Origin: Zea mays
Lineage: Eukaryota > Streptophyta > Magnoliopsida > Poales > Poaceae
Reading direction: 5' to 3'
Assembly (NCBI RefSeq): GCF_902167145.1
Contig: NC_050098.1
Location: forward strand, 132,072,207 to 132,136,206
DNA length: 64,000 bases
Below the pieces are notes generated by a model that did not search any database, had not been told where the DNA came from, and worked only from the letters and a program-made list of their open reading frames with translations. The first letter of the stretch is position 1, and every line of letters starts with the position of its first letter. This document shows positions 10,701 through 21,060 of this stretch, piece after piece. The translations under genes were made by a program, and so were the position numbers.

Positions 10701-11006
10701 ACCCGCCTCACGCAATTGATATCAGCGAAGGATGCCACCATCAAGGGACTCCGAGCTTCTAAGAAATCCATTGCTCAGGAGTTAGAAACTGCTCAGCTGG
10801 CTGCTAAAGTTGCCGAGGAAACTGCTGTTACTCTCAAAGCTCAGCGTGACAAAGCCATGGACAAGGCTATTCGGGCAGGACGAATCTTGATGAGAAGACC
10901 CGGCGTGGTTGTCCCTGAAGACATAAGAGCTGATGTGAATGCTGCCCCCGATTCTTCGAATCGCCCTTCTTCGTCAGTCGTTCCTGAGAAAGACATTGGA
11001 AAATAG
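7750..11006 (+). CDS. Intact four-exon antisense gene of Grande, 1008 aa, Transposase_28-like plus coiled coil
   Basis: Exons are 7750-9993, 10070-10202, 10288-10475 and 10545-11006, joined by GT-AG introns of 76, 85 and 69 bp. Donors read CAG/GTACTG, CAG/GTTAGT and AAG/GTAACT; acceptors end CAG, TAG and TAG. Each splice preserves frame and removes stops. The ATG at 7750 (AAGATGG) begins a Lys-rich start. Residues about 70-190 resemble Pfam PF04195 (Transposase_28, 'putative gypsy type transposon'), a domain of unknown function. Residues about 380-745 are low-complexity and acidic, with a basic KKKRRRLRR near 424-433 (possible nuclear signal) and degenerate PAPEDVAG-like repeats. The exon 3-4 part is a long coiled coil. 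The gene converges on pol. Published Grande papers mention an antisense 'gene23'; I cannot tell whether it is the same ORF. Confidence 0.8.
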
Positions 11007-11189
11007 AGAAACATTTTGCGTGCTATGGGCGCGCGGTTAGCATAATCGAGTGCTCGTTAGGGGTTATCAGCTTATCATTCGAATGATATGATCACTCTCT
11101 TATTGTATCAGAATTTATTTATTAATTCGCAAGTTTGTGGTAACGCTACATGATGATTATGAAGTTTGTTTTCTGGATATGGAAGTCGT
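11007..11189. other. 3' flank of the antisense gene
   Basis: A T/A-rich stretch near 11100-11130 could serve as its poly(A) region. No canonical AATAAA is seen. Confidence 0.4.
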
Positions 11190-11832
11190 CCCCTGAATTG
11201 CATAAGCGTGAGTATGTTGCACTGGCTTAAGTCGTTACCGACTTAAGTCGATTGCTCCGTTGGTAGGGCATAGTGGCCACCCCGAATTAAGTAAGCGTGA
11301 GCATGTTGCACCGCCTCAAGTCGTTGCCGACTTAAGTCGATTGCTCCGTTTGTAGGGCATAGTGGCCACCCCGAATTAAGTAAGCGTGAGCATGTTGCAC
11401 CGCCTTAAGTCGTTGTCGACTTAAGTCGATTGCTCCGTTTGTAGGGCATAGTGGTCACCCCGAATTAAGTAAGCGTGAGCATGTTGCACCGCCTTAAGTC
11501 GTTGTCGACTTAAGTCGATTGCTCCGTTTGTAGGGCATAGTGGTCACCCCGAATCAAGTAAGCGTGAGCATGTTGCACCGCCTTAAGTCGTTGCCGACTT
11601 AAGTCGATTGCTCCGTTTGTAGGGCATAGTGGTCACCCCGAATCAAGTAAGCGTGAGCATGTTGCACCGCCTTAAGTCGTTGCCGACTTAAGTCGATTGC
11701 TCCGTTTGTAGGGCATAGTGGCCACCCCGAATTAAGTAAGCGTGAGCATGTTGCACCGCCTTAAGTCGTTGCCGACTTAAGTCGATTGCTCTGTTTGTAG
11801 GGCATAGTGGTCACCCCGAGTTAAGTAAGAAT
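11190..11832. repeat. Tandem array of 89-bp hairpin-bearing units, about 7 copies
   Basis: Anchors at 11212, 11301, 11390, 11479, 11568, 11657 and 11746 are exactly 89 bp apart. Most units contain CTTAAGTCG, a 4-nt loop and CGACTTAAG. The array lies exactly between the facing 3' ends of pol (stop at 11938, minus strand) and the antisense gene (stop at 11006, plus strand). Confidence 0.9.
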
Positions 11833-11874
11833 GCAAGTCAATCGTAAACGAGCCGAGTATCTTTGGAATCTCTC

Positions 11875-11880
11875 TTTATT
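11875..11880 (-). terminator. Canonical AATAAA just after the Grande pol stop
   Basis: The minus strand reads AATAAA 58 nt beyond the pol stop codon, upstream of the 89-bp repeats and far from the 3' LTR. The host element has AATAAA in the same relative place (20982-20987). Confidence 0.5.
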
Positions 11881-11937
11881 GATGACGTATTTCCATTTTA
11901 CAGAATACATGGTCGCCTTAGCTGTTTTGAAATACAG

Positions 11938-13632
11938 CTAAGGGTAAAACTTTCTGAGGTGCTCTATGTTCCAGGAGTTCCCAACTTCTGTGCCATCCAT
12001 CTGGGTGAGGCGATACGATCCGGGCCGAGTGACCTCTGCTACTATGAAAGGCCCTTCCCATAAGGGTGATAACTTGTGCCGTCCCTCCCCCGTTAGAATT
12101 CGGCGGAGGACGAGGTCTCCTATCGAAAAGGAACGTTGCCGCACAGCTTTGTCGTGATAGCGCCTCAGAGTCTGCTGGTACCGTGCTGATTGGATTACTG
12201 CATTCAGTCGTTCTTCCTCAAGTACATCAATATCCTCCAGCCTGGTGGCCTCAGCTTTTGCTATGCTTTCGAAGATCAATCTTGGCGCCCCAAACTTGAG
12301 GTCAGCAGGTAGCACTGCCTCCGACCCATAGACCATGAAGAAAGGAGTGTTTCCATGCAGGGCTCGGCTAGGTTGGGTTCTCAGGCTCCAAACGACATAA
12401 GGCAGCTCTCTTATCCATTTTCCTGCAAATTTTTCATTCTTATCGAAGACCCTTTTCCTGAGTGCCTCCAATATCATTCCGTTGGCTCGCTCAACCTGCC
12501 CGTTGGCTCTTGGATGTGCTACAGATGCGTACTTGATTTGAATGCTCTTTTGCTCGCAGAAGTCAAAGAATTCTGAACTGGTGAAGTTGGATCCCAAGTC
12601 AGTGATGATACTGTTTGGTATCCCGAATCTGAATATTATGCTTTGTATGAATTCCACGGCTTTAGCAGAGGTTAAAGAAGCGATGGGCTGGAACTCTATC
12701 CATTTAGTGAATTTGTCAATCGCCACCAACACATGGGTATATCCTCCTTGAGCTTTCTTGAGAGGTCCAATCATATCCAGTCCCCAGCATGCGAAAGGCC
12801 AAGTCACTGGTATGGTCTGTAGCTGCTGTGCTGGCATGTGCTGTTGCTTTGACAGGTATTGGCAAGCTTCGCATCTCTGAACTAACCCGGCTGCATCGTT
12901 CTTCGCCGTCGGCCAATAGAATCCTGACCTGAAAACCTTCCCGACTAGTGTTCTGGATGCTGCATGTACTCCACATTGCCCTGCATGGACTTCCTCCAGA
13001 AGTTGCTTCCCGGTGGACGGGAGGACGCACTTCATGAGGACGCCTGACGCGCCCCTCCTGTATAATACCTCCCCAATGAGTGTATAGTGAGCTGATTGTC
13101 TGGCAATACGCTCTGCCGAGTTCTTGTCATCTGGTTCTTCTTCATTCTTTATATATTTAATAATCGGCTGTCTCCAGTCATCAGAGTCTGACTCAGGTTG
13201 ATCTATGATGTTGCACTCTTCTGTTTGATCCGTTGAGATACTCGGCTGCAGGATTTCTTGTACGAAGACTCCGGGTGGGACCTGAGTTCGACCGGATCCG
13301 AGCTTGGACAGTACATCGGCTGCCGTGTTCCGATCTCTTTCTATATGATGAAACTCCAGACCCTCGAATTTCTCTTCCAGCTTTCGGACGGCGGCGCAGT
13401 ATTTTCCCATTGAATCACTTGAACAATCCCATTCCTTGTTTATCTGGCTGATGACTACCAGTGAATCTCCATACACCATCAATCTCTTGACGCTAAGTGA
13501 TATGGCAATGTTTAATCCGTGTATCAAGGCTTCATACTCGGCTGCGTTGTTAGAGGCCAGGAATAGCAACTGGAGAGCATACTTGAGGTGTTCGCCTCCA
13601 GGTGCAGTGAAGAGAATCCCTGCTCCTGCTCC
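11938..13632 (-). pseudogene. pol: Grande second RNase H and integrase
   Basis: This is the last open block of the polyprotein frame. It begins after a TAG at 13633-13635 with the archaeal-type RNase H that Tat elements carry in addition to the standard RNase H. Integrase follows, with an H-H-C-C zinc finger and a catalytic core of D (GLDMIGP), D (TDLGSNF) and E (NGQVERANG), all present. A C-terminal DNA-binding tail ends at 11938. Integrase inserts the cDNA into the genome. The block looks intact, but it cannot be translated as part of Gag-Pol because of upstream stops. Confidence 0.85.
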
Positions 13633-15123
13633 CTACAGCTTCAGCGAGCCATCAAAATACATTCACCATACTTCTGTCGTCTCTGGATTGTCTGGAACTT
13701 GCTGTTCTGTCCACTCTGATACGAAATCAACCAGTGCTTGAGTTTTGATGGCAGTGCGAGGTCGGAACTCGATATCGTGGGATCCCAACTCGCAAGCCCA
13801 CTTGGCTATTCGGCCAATGGCTTCCTTGTTGTGAAGAATGTCCCCTATCGGAAAACCAGTGACTACTATGACTTTGTGGTCGTCAAAGTAGTGGCGCAGC
13901 TTGCGGGCAGTTAGAAGTACTGCGTATAATAGCTTCTGAACCTGAGGATACTTTTTCTTCGAGGGGCCTAGAACTTCACTGATGAAGTAAACAGGATGTT
14001 GTACTGGATAGGCATGTCCTTCTTCTACTCGCTCGACTACCAACGCAGTGCTTACCACGTGAGTCGTGCAAGAGATATACAGCAACAAGTCTTCAGCCGG
14101 TTGAGTCGGTGTAGCTCGCCGGGGTGGTTTCAGTACTGGTGGTGTTGTCAAGAATTTCTTCAGTGCGTTTAGAGCTTCTTGTGCCTCTGAAGTCCACTGA
14201 AACTTATCCACCTTCTTGAGTAGCTTGTAAAATGGCAAACCTTTTTCTCCCAGCCTGGATATGAATCTGCTCAGAGCTGCCATACATCCAGTGAGTCGCT
14301 GAACCTTCTTTTGTGACCGAGGAGCTTCCATCTTCATGATAGCTTCAATCTTATCTGGATTAGCCTCAATTCCCCGGTGGCTGACGATAAATCCGAGCAA
14401 CTTTCCTGCTGGTACCCCGAAAACACATTTTTCAGGATTGAGCTTCCATCTATATCTTCTCAGGCTGTTGAAAACCAACTGTAAATCTTCGATGAAGTTT
14501 TCCGAATTCTCTGGTTTGATCACCACGTCATCTACGTAAGCCTCCACACGCTTGCCCCAGTGATCGGCTAAGCATGTCTGAATGGCTCTCTGATAAGTCG
14601 CTCCAGCGTTTTTGAGGCCGAACGGCATGGAGGTATAACAGAAAGCACCAAACGGAGTGATGAACGCCGTTTTTTCCTCGTCTTCTTTTGCCAAACTAAT
14701 CTGATGATACCCGGAATAGCAATCTAAGAAAGACCGCACAGAACATCCAGCGGTGGAATCCACCACCTGATCTATCCTTGGGAGCCCGAAGGGATCCTTC
14801 GGACAGTGTTTGTTGAGATCAGTATAGTCTACGCACATGCGCCAATCCACTTTATTCTTTTTGAGTACAAGAACAGGGTTGGCCAACCACTCGGGGTGTA
14901 ATACTTCTCTAATAAATCCAGCCGCGACCAAGCGGGTTAACTCGGCACGAATGGCCTCTCTCTTGTCGGTCGTGAAACGACGTAGCTTTTGCCGGATCGG
15001 CCTCGCCTGAGGATAGACCTTCAATTTGTGCTCGGCCAGTTCTCTTGGGACTCCCGGCATATCCGCAGGTTGCCATGCGAATACGTCTCGGTTATCTTGC
15101 AGGAACTGGACGAGCGCGTTTTC
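13633..15123 (-). pseudogene. pol: Grande reverse transcriptase and first RNase H
   Basis: It encodes a Ty3-type RT with Y-V-D-D present, followed by the standard RNase H/connection region. It is bounded by a TAG at 15124-15126 upstream and broken by TGA at 13663-13665 and TAG at 13633-13635 between the two RNase H domains. All three stops lie in the same frame as gag and integrase, so this was a single polyprotein frame. The contexts suit transition mutations at methylated cytosines (CHG or CG). Confidence 0.85.
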
Positions 15124-16218
15124 CTATTTGTCATTCAAACTGGAGCTGATGATGGCCGTCTTGCGCTCATCAGCGAACCCCAGGTTGATCCGCTTAGTTT
15201 CTTCAGTCGGCCGCATAGAGGTCACGGCCTGAGCTTCGTTTGCCGGTACGGCGAGGTCTTCCTCAGGCTTAGAGTTCGCCGGCGTAGAAGGAACCGTTGA
15301 CGGCTTGGTGGAGAGGGCTGCTTGGATGGCCACTCGAAAACATTCTACGGCGCCTTGGAAGTCGGCGCGCACAGTTATGATTCCTTGCGGTCCTGGCATC
15401 TTCAGTATCATGTATGTATAGTGCGGAATGGCCATGAATTTGGCCAGCCCCGGCCTCCCGATGATGGCGTTGTACCCGCAGTCGAAGTTCGCCACCTCGA
15501 ACCTCAGGAACTCGGTTCTGTAGTTCTCCGGAGTCCCGAAGGTGACCGGCATGTAGATGTGGCCTAGCGGGTATTCCCCTTCCGTCGGCACGATGCCGAA
15601 GAAAGGAGTGTCTGACTCGTGGAGCTCTTTGAGGTGAACTCCCAAGCCTTGGAGCGTACGGGGGAAGGTGACGTTGATGCTGCTCCCCCCGTCCACTAGC
15701 ACCTTTTTTACCCGGCTCTCTCGGATCACCGGATCGACGAGGAGCGGGTATTTGCTTGGATGGTCGAAGTTGAGCCATTGATCCTCCCGAGTGAAAGTGA
15801 TCGGGTGCTCCGACCACCGGTATGGGGCGGGAGGGCCGGTGGTCGCCACCAGTATCTGGCGGTCGTTGAGCTTTTGTTGTCTTTTGTTCTCCTGCGACCC
15901 ATGTCCACCGAAGATGACGTTGACCTCCCTGTCAACGCGTGGGAAAGCTCCTCCTCTCCCCTCCTCCTGCTGATGGGGCTGTCGTGGTTCATCTGGTCCT
16001 CCCCTCGGCGGAGGAGGCGGTAGAGGTTGGAAGGGTCGGCCGTGCCCGACAGAGTGCTTGAAGTCCCGGCAGTTACGGAGAGTATGGCGCATGTCCTTGT
16101 GGTACGGGCACTGGGCGTCGAGGATGTCGTCCAGCGTGCGCTCGCCTCCACGAGGCCCTCCTCGGGCGCGAGAGGCGGGTGGTCCGGCGTCGTGTACTTC
16201 TTCACGAGGCCTCTTCTC
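15124..16218 (-). pseudogene. pro: Grande zinc knuckle and aspartic protease
   Basis: It continues the gag frame after the TAG at 16219-16221. A C-P-Y-H...H...C zinc-binding motif comes first, then a proline-rich linker, then the protease with its D-G-G triad (LVDGGSSINV). It ends at the TAG 15124-15126 just before the RT domain. The nucleocapsid-type motif lies beyond the gag stop, which suggests that stop is a mutation rather than a natural gag end. Confidence 0.8.
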
Positions 16219-17949
16219 CTAGCGTTTGTCGGGTGGCTGGTTCGCGTCACATCGTGGTGCTGGCGGTGCGGGCTTTGCTCCTCCGATGAGATCCTGGGCC
16301 CGCTCGTCGGCGGTGATGTAGAGGTCGGCTTCCCGGAACAGCTCCTCGGAGGTAGTCGGCGCCTTTTGTAGTATGGCTCGGACGAAAGCCGAGTCATTGG
16401 ATCCTCCGTAGAAGTCCTCGATCACGGCCGCCTCCGTGACCTCGGGGATGCGGTTTCTCATGGTCTGGAACCTTTTGAGATATGACCGGAGAGTCTCGTC
16501 CCCTCGGCGCTTGATGGATTTGAGGTCCCATGGTTGCGCTGGCTTGTCGGAGAGGGACTGAAAGTTGGCGATGAAGCGTCGACTGAAGTCTCCCCAGTCG
16601 TCGATGCAGTGTCGGGGTAGATGTCGTAGCCACTGCAGCGCATCTTGCCCAAGGACGATGGGCAGATACGCAGTCATGACGTCTTCAGATGCCCCGGCAG
16701 CCCGAGCAGCGGTGGTGTAGACGGCTAGCCAACCCCCTGGATCCTGCTTAGGTTCATATTTGTCGACATTGGATACCTTGAAGTTGGGAGGCCATTGGAT
16801 GGCCCTAAGGCGCGGAGTAAGAGCGGATACTCCGCACGTGTCCTCCTGTCGTCGGGGACGATGTCTGTCCCGGGGAGGGGAGCGGTGGTGGTGGTTCCTC
16901 GACCGTCCCCGGGTGGTACCACCAGTTGAAGCTGTTGCCGACTCAGTCCTGGTGGCCTGGCTTTGAGTCGGGAAGCCGTGATCTCGGTCATACTCCTCCC
17001 GACGGCGAATTTCGTTCTCATGCCGCCGTTCGCGCGAAGCATTGATAGAGCTTCGCGCGTCTCGGCGACTGTTGATGGCGTGTCGCAAATCGTTCGGCGG
17101 GTGAGCGAGCTGTAGAAGATGGTTGGCCGCCTGAGTGAACAGGCGTCGGTATCCCTCGGCGTCGGGAGTCCGAGGAAGTCCGTCAGCTATCCGAGCTAGA
17201 ACGCCTCCGACTTCGCTCGGCGTGTTCATAGCTCGGGCGAAGTCGGGGTTTAGGTTGCGCCCGAAGAGCGGATTCTCCCGGCGTTGCCTTGCGTCTTGCT
17301 CGGCTTGCTCCTGAGTCCGTCGGCGATCGCGTCGTCGGGAGTTCCTTCGTTCCCTGAAGACGCGTTCTTCCGGAGTTTCTCCTATCTCCGAGACCTCGTC
17401 TCGCGAGACAGGCTGCTCCGGATCCCGTTCTCCGGCCGCGTGATGTCGTCGAACGTTCCTGCGTCGGTTCCTCCGTCGGCGGGATTCTCGTTGAGGTGGT
17501 TCTTCTCCAGGCACGGTCGGTTCGTCGTCAGAGACGGCGGGTGACTCCACTCTCCCGATGAAGAGGACGTCGGGGTAGAATGGTGCTGCTGTCGTGGCGA
17601 CTTTCTTTCCGTTCTCCTTTGAGGCCAGAGGAACGGAAAGAATGACTTTCCTTTCCCTGGTCTCCTTCTTCTTCGCGACCCGTGTCCACTCTTTCGTCGG
17701 GGAAGTAGACAGCGGAATCTTCCGGGTCAGCGAGCTTCCAGCTCCAGCCTTCCCGGAGATAATCTTTTTCCGAAGAGCCGGAGGTAGCGCCTTTCCCGCA
17801 TTTTCGGAGTTTGTTGGAGGAGACTTCTTTTCCGGCAGATCTGCGAGGCGGTGTAGAATTCCCTCTTCATCCGCTACAGATGAGATTGTCCCGAAGCAGA
17901 ATACAGATCCGGGACGCACGGTGATCTTGCTGTGGAAGGTGACGGCCAT
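16219..17949 (-). CDS. gag: Grande Gag, 576 aa
   Basis: I chose the ATG at 17949 because upstream in-frame sequence lies within the primer binding site and LTR. The N-terminal 190 residues are Lys/Pro/Ser-rich. A strongly Arg/Glu-rich middle follows, with a polybasic run near residues 155-175. The C-terminal third is a Retrotrans_gag-like capsid domain (motif WPPNF...VDKYEP...DPGGWL). It would form the virus-like particle. It ends at TAG 16219-16221, in the same frame as protease, RT and integrase, so Gag alone could still be made. Confidence 0.8.
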   Translation of the reverse strand: MAVTFHSKITVRPGSVFCFGTISSVADEEGILHRLADLPEKKSPPTNSENAGKALPPALRKKIISGKAGAGSSLTRKIPLSTSPTKEWTRVAKKKETRERKVILSVPLASKENGKKVATTAAPFYPDVLFIGRVESPAVSDDEPTVPGEEPPQRESRRRRNRRRNVRRHHAAGERDPEQPVSRDEVSEIGETPEERVFRERRNSRRRDRRRTQEQAEQDARQRRENPLFGRNLNPDFARAMNTPSEVGGVLARIADGLPRTPDAEGYRRLFTQAANHLLQLAHPPNDLRHAINSRRDARSSINASRERRHENEIRRREEYDRDHGFPTQSQATRTESATASTGGTTRGRSRNHHHRSPPRDRHRPRRQEDTCGVSALTPRLRAIQWPPNFKVSNVDKYEPKQDPGGWLAVYTTAARAAGASEDVMTAYLPIVLGQDALQWLRHLPRHCIDDWGDFSRRFIANFQSLSDKPAQPWDLKSIKRRGDETLRSYLKRFQTMRNRIPEVTEAAVIEDFYGGSNDSAFVRAILQKAPTTSEELFREADLYITADERAQDLIGGAKPAPPAPRCDANQPPDKR

Positions 17950-17974
17950 TGAGCTAGCTTGGATCGTCGACACA

Positions 17975-17993
17975 CCCCCTACCTGGCGCGCCA
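17975..17993 (-). other. Grande primer binding site
   Basis: TGGCGCGCCAGGTAGGGGG starts two bases inside the 5' LTR. This is the position and TGG start expected of a tRNA primer site. I do not assign the tRNA. Confidence 0.75.
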
Positions 17994-17995
17994 GC

Positions 17996-18624
17996 TGTCG
18001 GTGTTTTGGGTCCGACCGCACACCTGGGGTTACCCCTCAAGGTGTTTTTAGGAGTAGGACGGTGTCAACGATTGTAGCAAAATGGTTCGTGCCGATTGCA
18101 CGAGGGACAGTGGACAAGATTTGCAGGTTCGGGCCGCTTAGAGATGCGTAACACCCTACGTCCTGATGAGTATTTGAGTGCGGTTACAAGAGGGCTCTCT
18201 GGATCGGAGGCACAGAGAGTTTACGTGGGTGGCTAAGTCAAGTAAGGTCGATCGATCTGAAGGGGTGCCCCCTAGGCCTTATATACTCGACCGTGGGGCA
18301 GTACATGTGGATATGATAACAACAAGTAGCTGAAAGATAGTGAACCTCTTGAGTTTATCCCTACGTAACCCTTGCCGACTTATCCTCGCATGGCCCTGTT
18401 GCATGGGGGCTTCAGCGCGGGAAAGTCGGGTCTCTGTTGCGATTTACTCGTTCGACGTTGTGGGCCGTCCGGGTTTGCATCAATCCGGTCTTACGTCTTC
18501 TCTGCTTTGTTGATTGTCTTTCCCCAGGCCCACGAAAGAACGACCTTACGATTTATTGGGCCTTTGGGCCTTTCGGGAGGTCTTTTACTTCTTTAGTGGA
18601 CCCGGGGGATATCTATCCCCCACA
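17996..18624 (-). repeat. Grande 5' LTR (right in the window)
   Basis: 629 bp, followed by the ACCAC duplication at 18625-18629. On the minus strand a TATATAAGG core promoter lies at about 18278-18286. This LTR would drive gag-pol transcription. Confidence 0.95.
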
Positions 18625-18629
18625 ACCAC

Positions 18630-19560
18630 CTCTTAAGGAAGGCCGAGCGCTTCACTTGGACCCCTAAGGCCGAAGAAGCCCTCAGAAACCTTAAAGCACT
18701 CCTTACCAATGCGCCCATCTTGGTGCCCCCCGCTGCGGAAGAAGCCCTCTTGATTTACGTAGCCGCAACCACTCAGGTGGTCAGCGCCGCGATTGTAGTC
18801 GAGAGACGAGAAGAGGGGCATGCACTGCTCATCCAGAGGCCGGTCTACTTCATCAGTGAGGTGCTATCCGAGACCAAGATCCGCTACCCACAAATTCAGA
18901 AGTTACTGTACGCAGTGATTCTGACACGGCGAAAGTTGCGACACTACTTCGAGTCTCATCCGGTGACTGTGGTGTCATCCTTCCCCCTGGGAGAGATCAT
19001 CTAGTGCCGAGAGGCCTCGGGTAGGATAGCAAAATGGGCAGTGGAGCTCATGGGCGAAACACTTTCATTCGCCCCTCGGAAGGCCATAAAATCTCAAGTC
19101 TTGGCAAACTTCCTGGCTGAATGGGTCGACACCCAATTGCCGACAGCTCCAATCCAGGCCGAGCTTTGGACCATGTACTTCGATGGGTCGCTTATGAAAT
19201 CCGGAGCAGGTGCTGGCTTGCTCTTCATTTCAGCCCTCGGAAAACATGTGCGCTACGTTATACGCCTCCATTTTCTGGCGTCAAACAACGTGGCCGAGTA
19301 CGAGGCTTTGGTTAATGGGTTGCGCATCGCCGTCGAGCTAGGGGTTCGGCGCCTCGACGCTCGTGGTGACTCGCAGCTTGTTATTGACCAAGTCATGAAG
19401 AACTCCCACTGCCGCGATCGAAAAATGGAGGCCTACTGCGATGAAGTTCGGTGCTTGGAGGATAAGTTCTATGGGCTGGAACTCAACCATATTGCTCGAC
19501 GGTACAACGAGACTGCGGATGAGCTGGCTAAAATAGCCTCGGGGCGGATGACGGTTCCCC
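18630..19560 (+). pseudogene. pol: Host element RT end, RNase H and second RNase H
   Basis: It resumes the reverse-transcriptase frame of 3217-4113 in phase after one copy of the duplication is discounted. It holds the standard RNase H/connection domain, broken by TAG at 19002-19004. The second Tat-type RNase H (WTMYFDGS near 19168, then AEYEAL and GDSQLV motifs) follows. The frame is lost by a 1-nt indel near 19560. Confidence 0.85.
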
Positions 19561-20937
19561 GAACGTCTTCTCCAGGGACATATATCAACCATCCGTCAAA
19601 CTTGACGATGCGCCCGAACCCGAGGAGACCTCGGCCCAGCCCGAGGTACCCTCGGCCGCCGAGGGTGAGGCCCTGCGCGTCGAGGGAGAGCAGCACAGGA
19701 TTACGCCAAACCTGAACTGGCAGACCCCGTACCTGGAATATCTCCTCCGAGGAGAGCTGCCCCTCAACAAGGCCGAAGCTCGGCGACTGGCTCGGCGCGC
19801 CAAGTCATTCGTTTTACTGGGCGATGAAAAAGAGTTGTACCACCGCAGCCCCTCAGGCATTCTCCAACGATGCATATCTGTCGCCCAAGGACAAGAGCTG
19901 TTACAAGAAATACACTCGTGGGCTTGCGGTCACCACGCAGCACCTCGGACCCTCGTGGGAAACGCTTTCCGACAAGGTTTCTACTGGCCGACTGCGGTGG
20001 CCGACGCCACTAGGATTGTGCACTCCTGCCGAGGGTGTCAATTCTACGCGAGACAAACGCACCTGCCCGCTCAGGCCCTGCAGACAATACCTGACACTTG
20101 GTCGTTTGCCGTATGGGGTTTGGACCTCGTTGGTCCCTTGCAGAAGGCACCCAGGGGCTTCGCGCACCTACTGGTCGCCATCGACAAATTCTCTAAGTGG
20201 ATCGAAGTCCGACCCTTAACCAGCATCAGGTCCGAGCAGGCGGTGACGTTCTTAACAAATATCATCCATCGCTTTGGGGTCCCAAACTCCATCATCACCA
20301 ACAATGGCACGCAGTTCACTGGGAAAAACTTCTTGGACTTCTGCGAAGACCACCACATCCATGTGGACTGGGCCACTGTAGCTCACCCAATGACAAATGG
20401 GTAGGTGGAACGCGCTAACGGTATGATTTTGCAGGGACTAAAACCAAGGATCTACAACAACCTCAACAAGTTTGGCAAGCGGTGGATAAAAGAACTGCCC
20501 TCGGTGGTTCGGAGTCTGAGGATGACTCCGAGCCGGGCCACGGGTTTCTCGCCGTTCTTTCTAGTCTATGGGACCGAGGCCATCTTACCCACGGACTTAT
20601 AATACGGTTCCTCGAGGACAAAGGCATACGACGACCAAAGCAACCAGACCAGCAGGAAGAAGCTCGGGACGTGGCCTTATTACACTCGGTGCGGTATCAG
20701 CAGTCTCTGCGACGCTACCACGCCCGAAGGGTTCGGCCCCGAGGCTTCCAAGTGGGAGACTTGGTACTTCGGCTGCGACAAGATGCCTGAGGGCGCCACA
20801 AGCTTACTCCTCCCTGGGAAGGGCCGTTCATCATCGCCAAGATTTTGAAGCCCAGAACATACAAGCTAGCCAACGATCGAGGCGAGGTCTACAGCAATGC
20901 TTGGAACATCCAACAGCTACGTCACTTCTACCCTTAA
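19561..20937 (+). pseudogene. pol: Host element integrase, degenerate
   Basis: The linker and H-H-C-C zinc finger are open from about 19735 in the frame of 19835. In the catalytic core the first Asp (GLDLVGP) and the Glu (VERANG) can be read, but the middle Asp codon at 20300-20302 is AAC (Asn). Stops occur at 20402-20404 and 20600-20602, followed by a frame change near 20610 and a TGA at 20788-20790. The pol end is at about 20935-20937. The enzyme cannot be active. Confidence 0.85.
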
Positions 20938-20981
20938 AATGTTTCAAGTTGTTCATGTATCTCGCTTTCTTTACATATATA

Positions 20982-20987
20982 AATAAA
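20982..20987 (+). terminator. AATAAA just after the host element pol stop
   Basis: It lies 45 nt beyond the pol stop and before the tandem repeats and antisense exon. This is the same arrangement as at 11875-11880 in Grande. Confidence 0.5.
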
Positions 20988-21060
20988 GTCTAACTGTCAA
21001 GGAAGGATCAGCTTTGCCTTGGCAAAGCCCGACCCTCCCTCGGGGGCAAGAAGGGGGGAA

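Larger units (their letters stand above)
4114..18624 (-). mobile_element. Grande-type LTR retrotransposon (Ty3/gypsy, Tat lineage), 14.5 kb, minus orientation
   Basis: It has two 629-bp LTRs, TG...CA ends and an exact 5-bp target duplication ACCAC. On the minus strand the order is 5' LTR, primer binding site, gag-pol, 89-bp repeats, antisense gene region, hairpin and polypurine units, 3' LTR. Size, LTR length and an opposite-strand gene between pol and the 3' LTR match what I remember of Zea Grande elements; the family name is from memory. By eye the LTRs differ at only two positions, so the insertion looks recent. gag-pol has four in-frame stops, yet the plus-strand gene is open. Confidence 0.9.

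Noticed and set aside
15726..18151. Long frames antisense or out of frame to Grande gag-protease
   Set aside because: They are shadows of the Arg/Glu-rich gag frame in GC-rich sequence.
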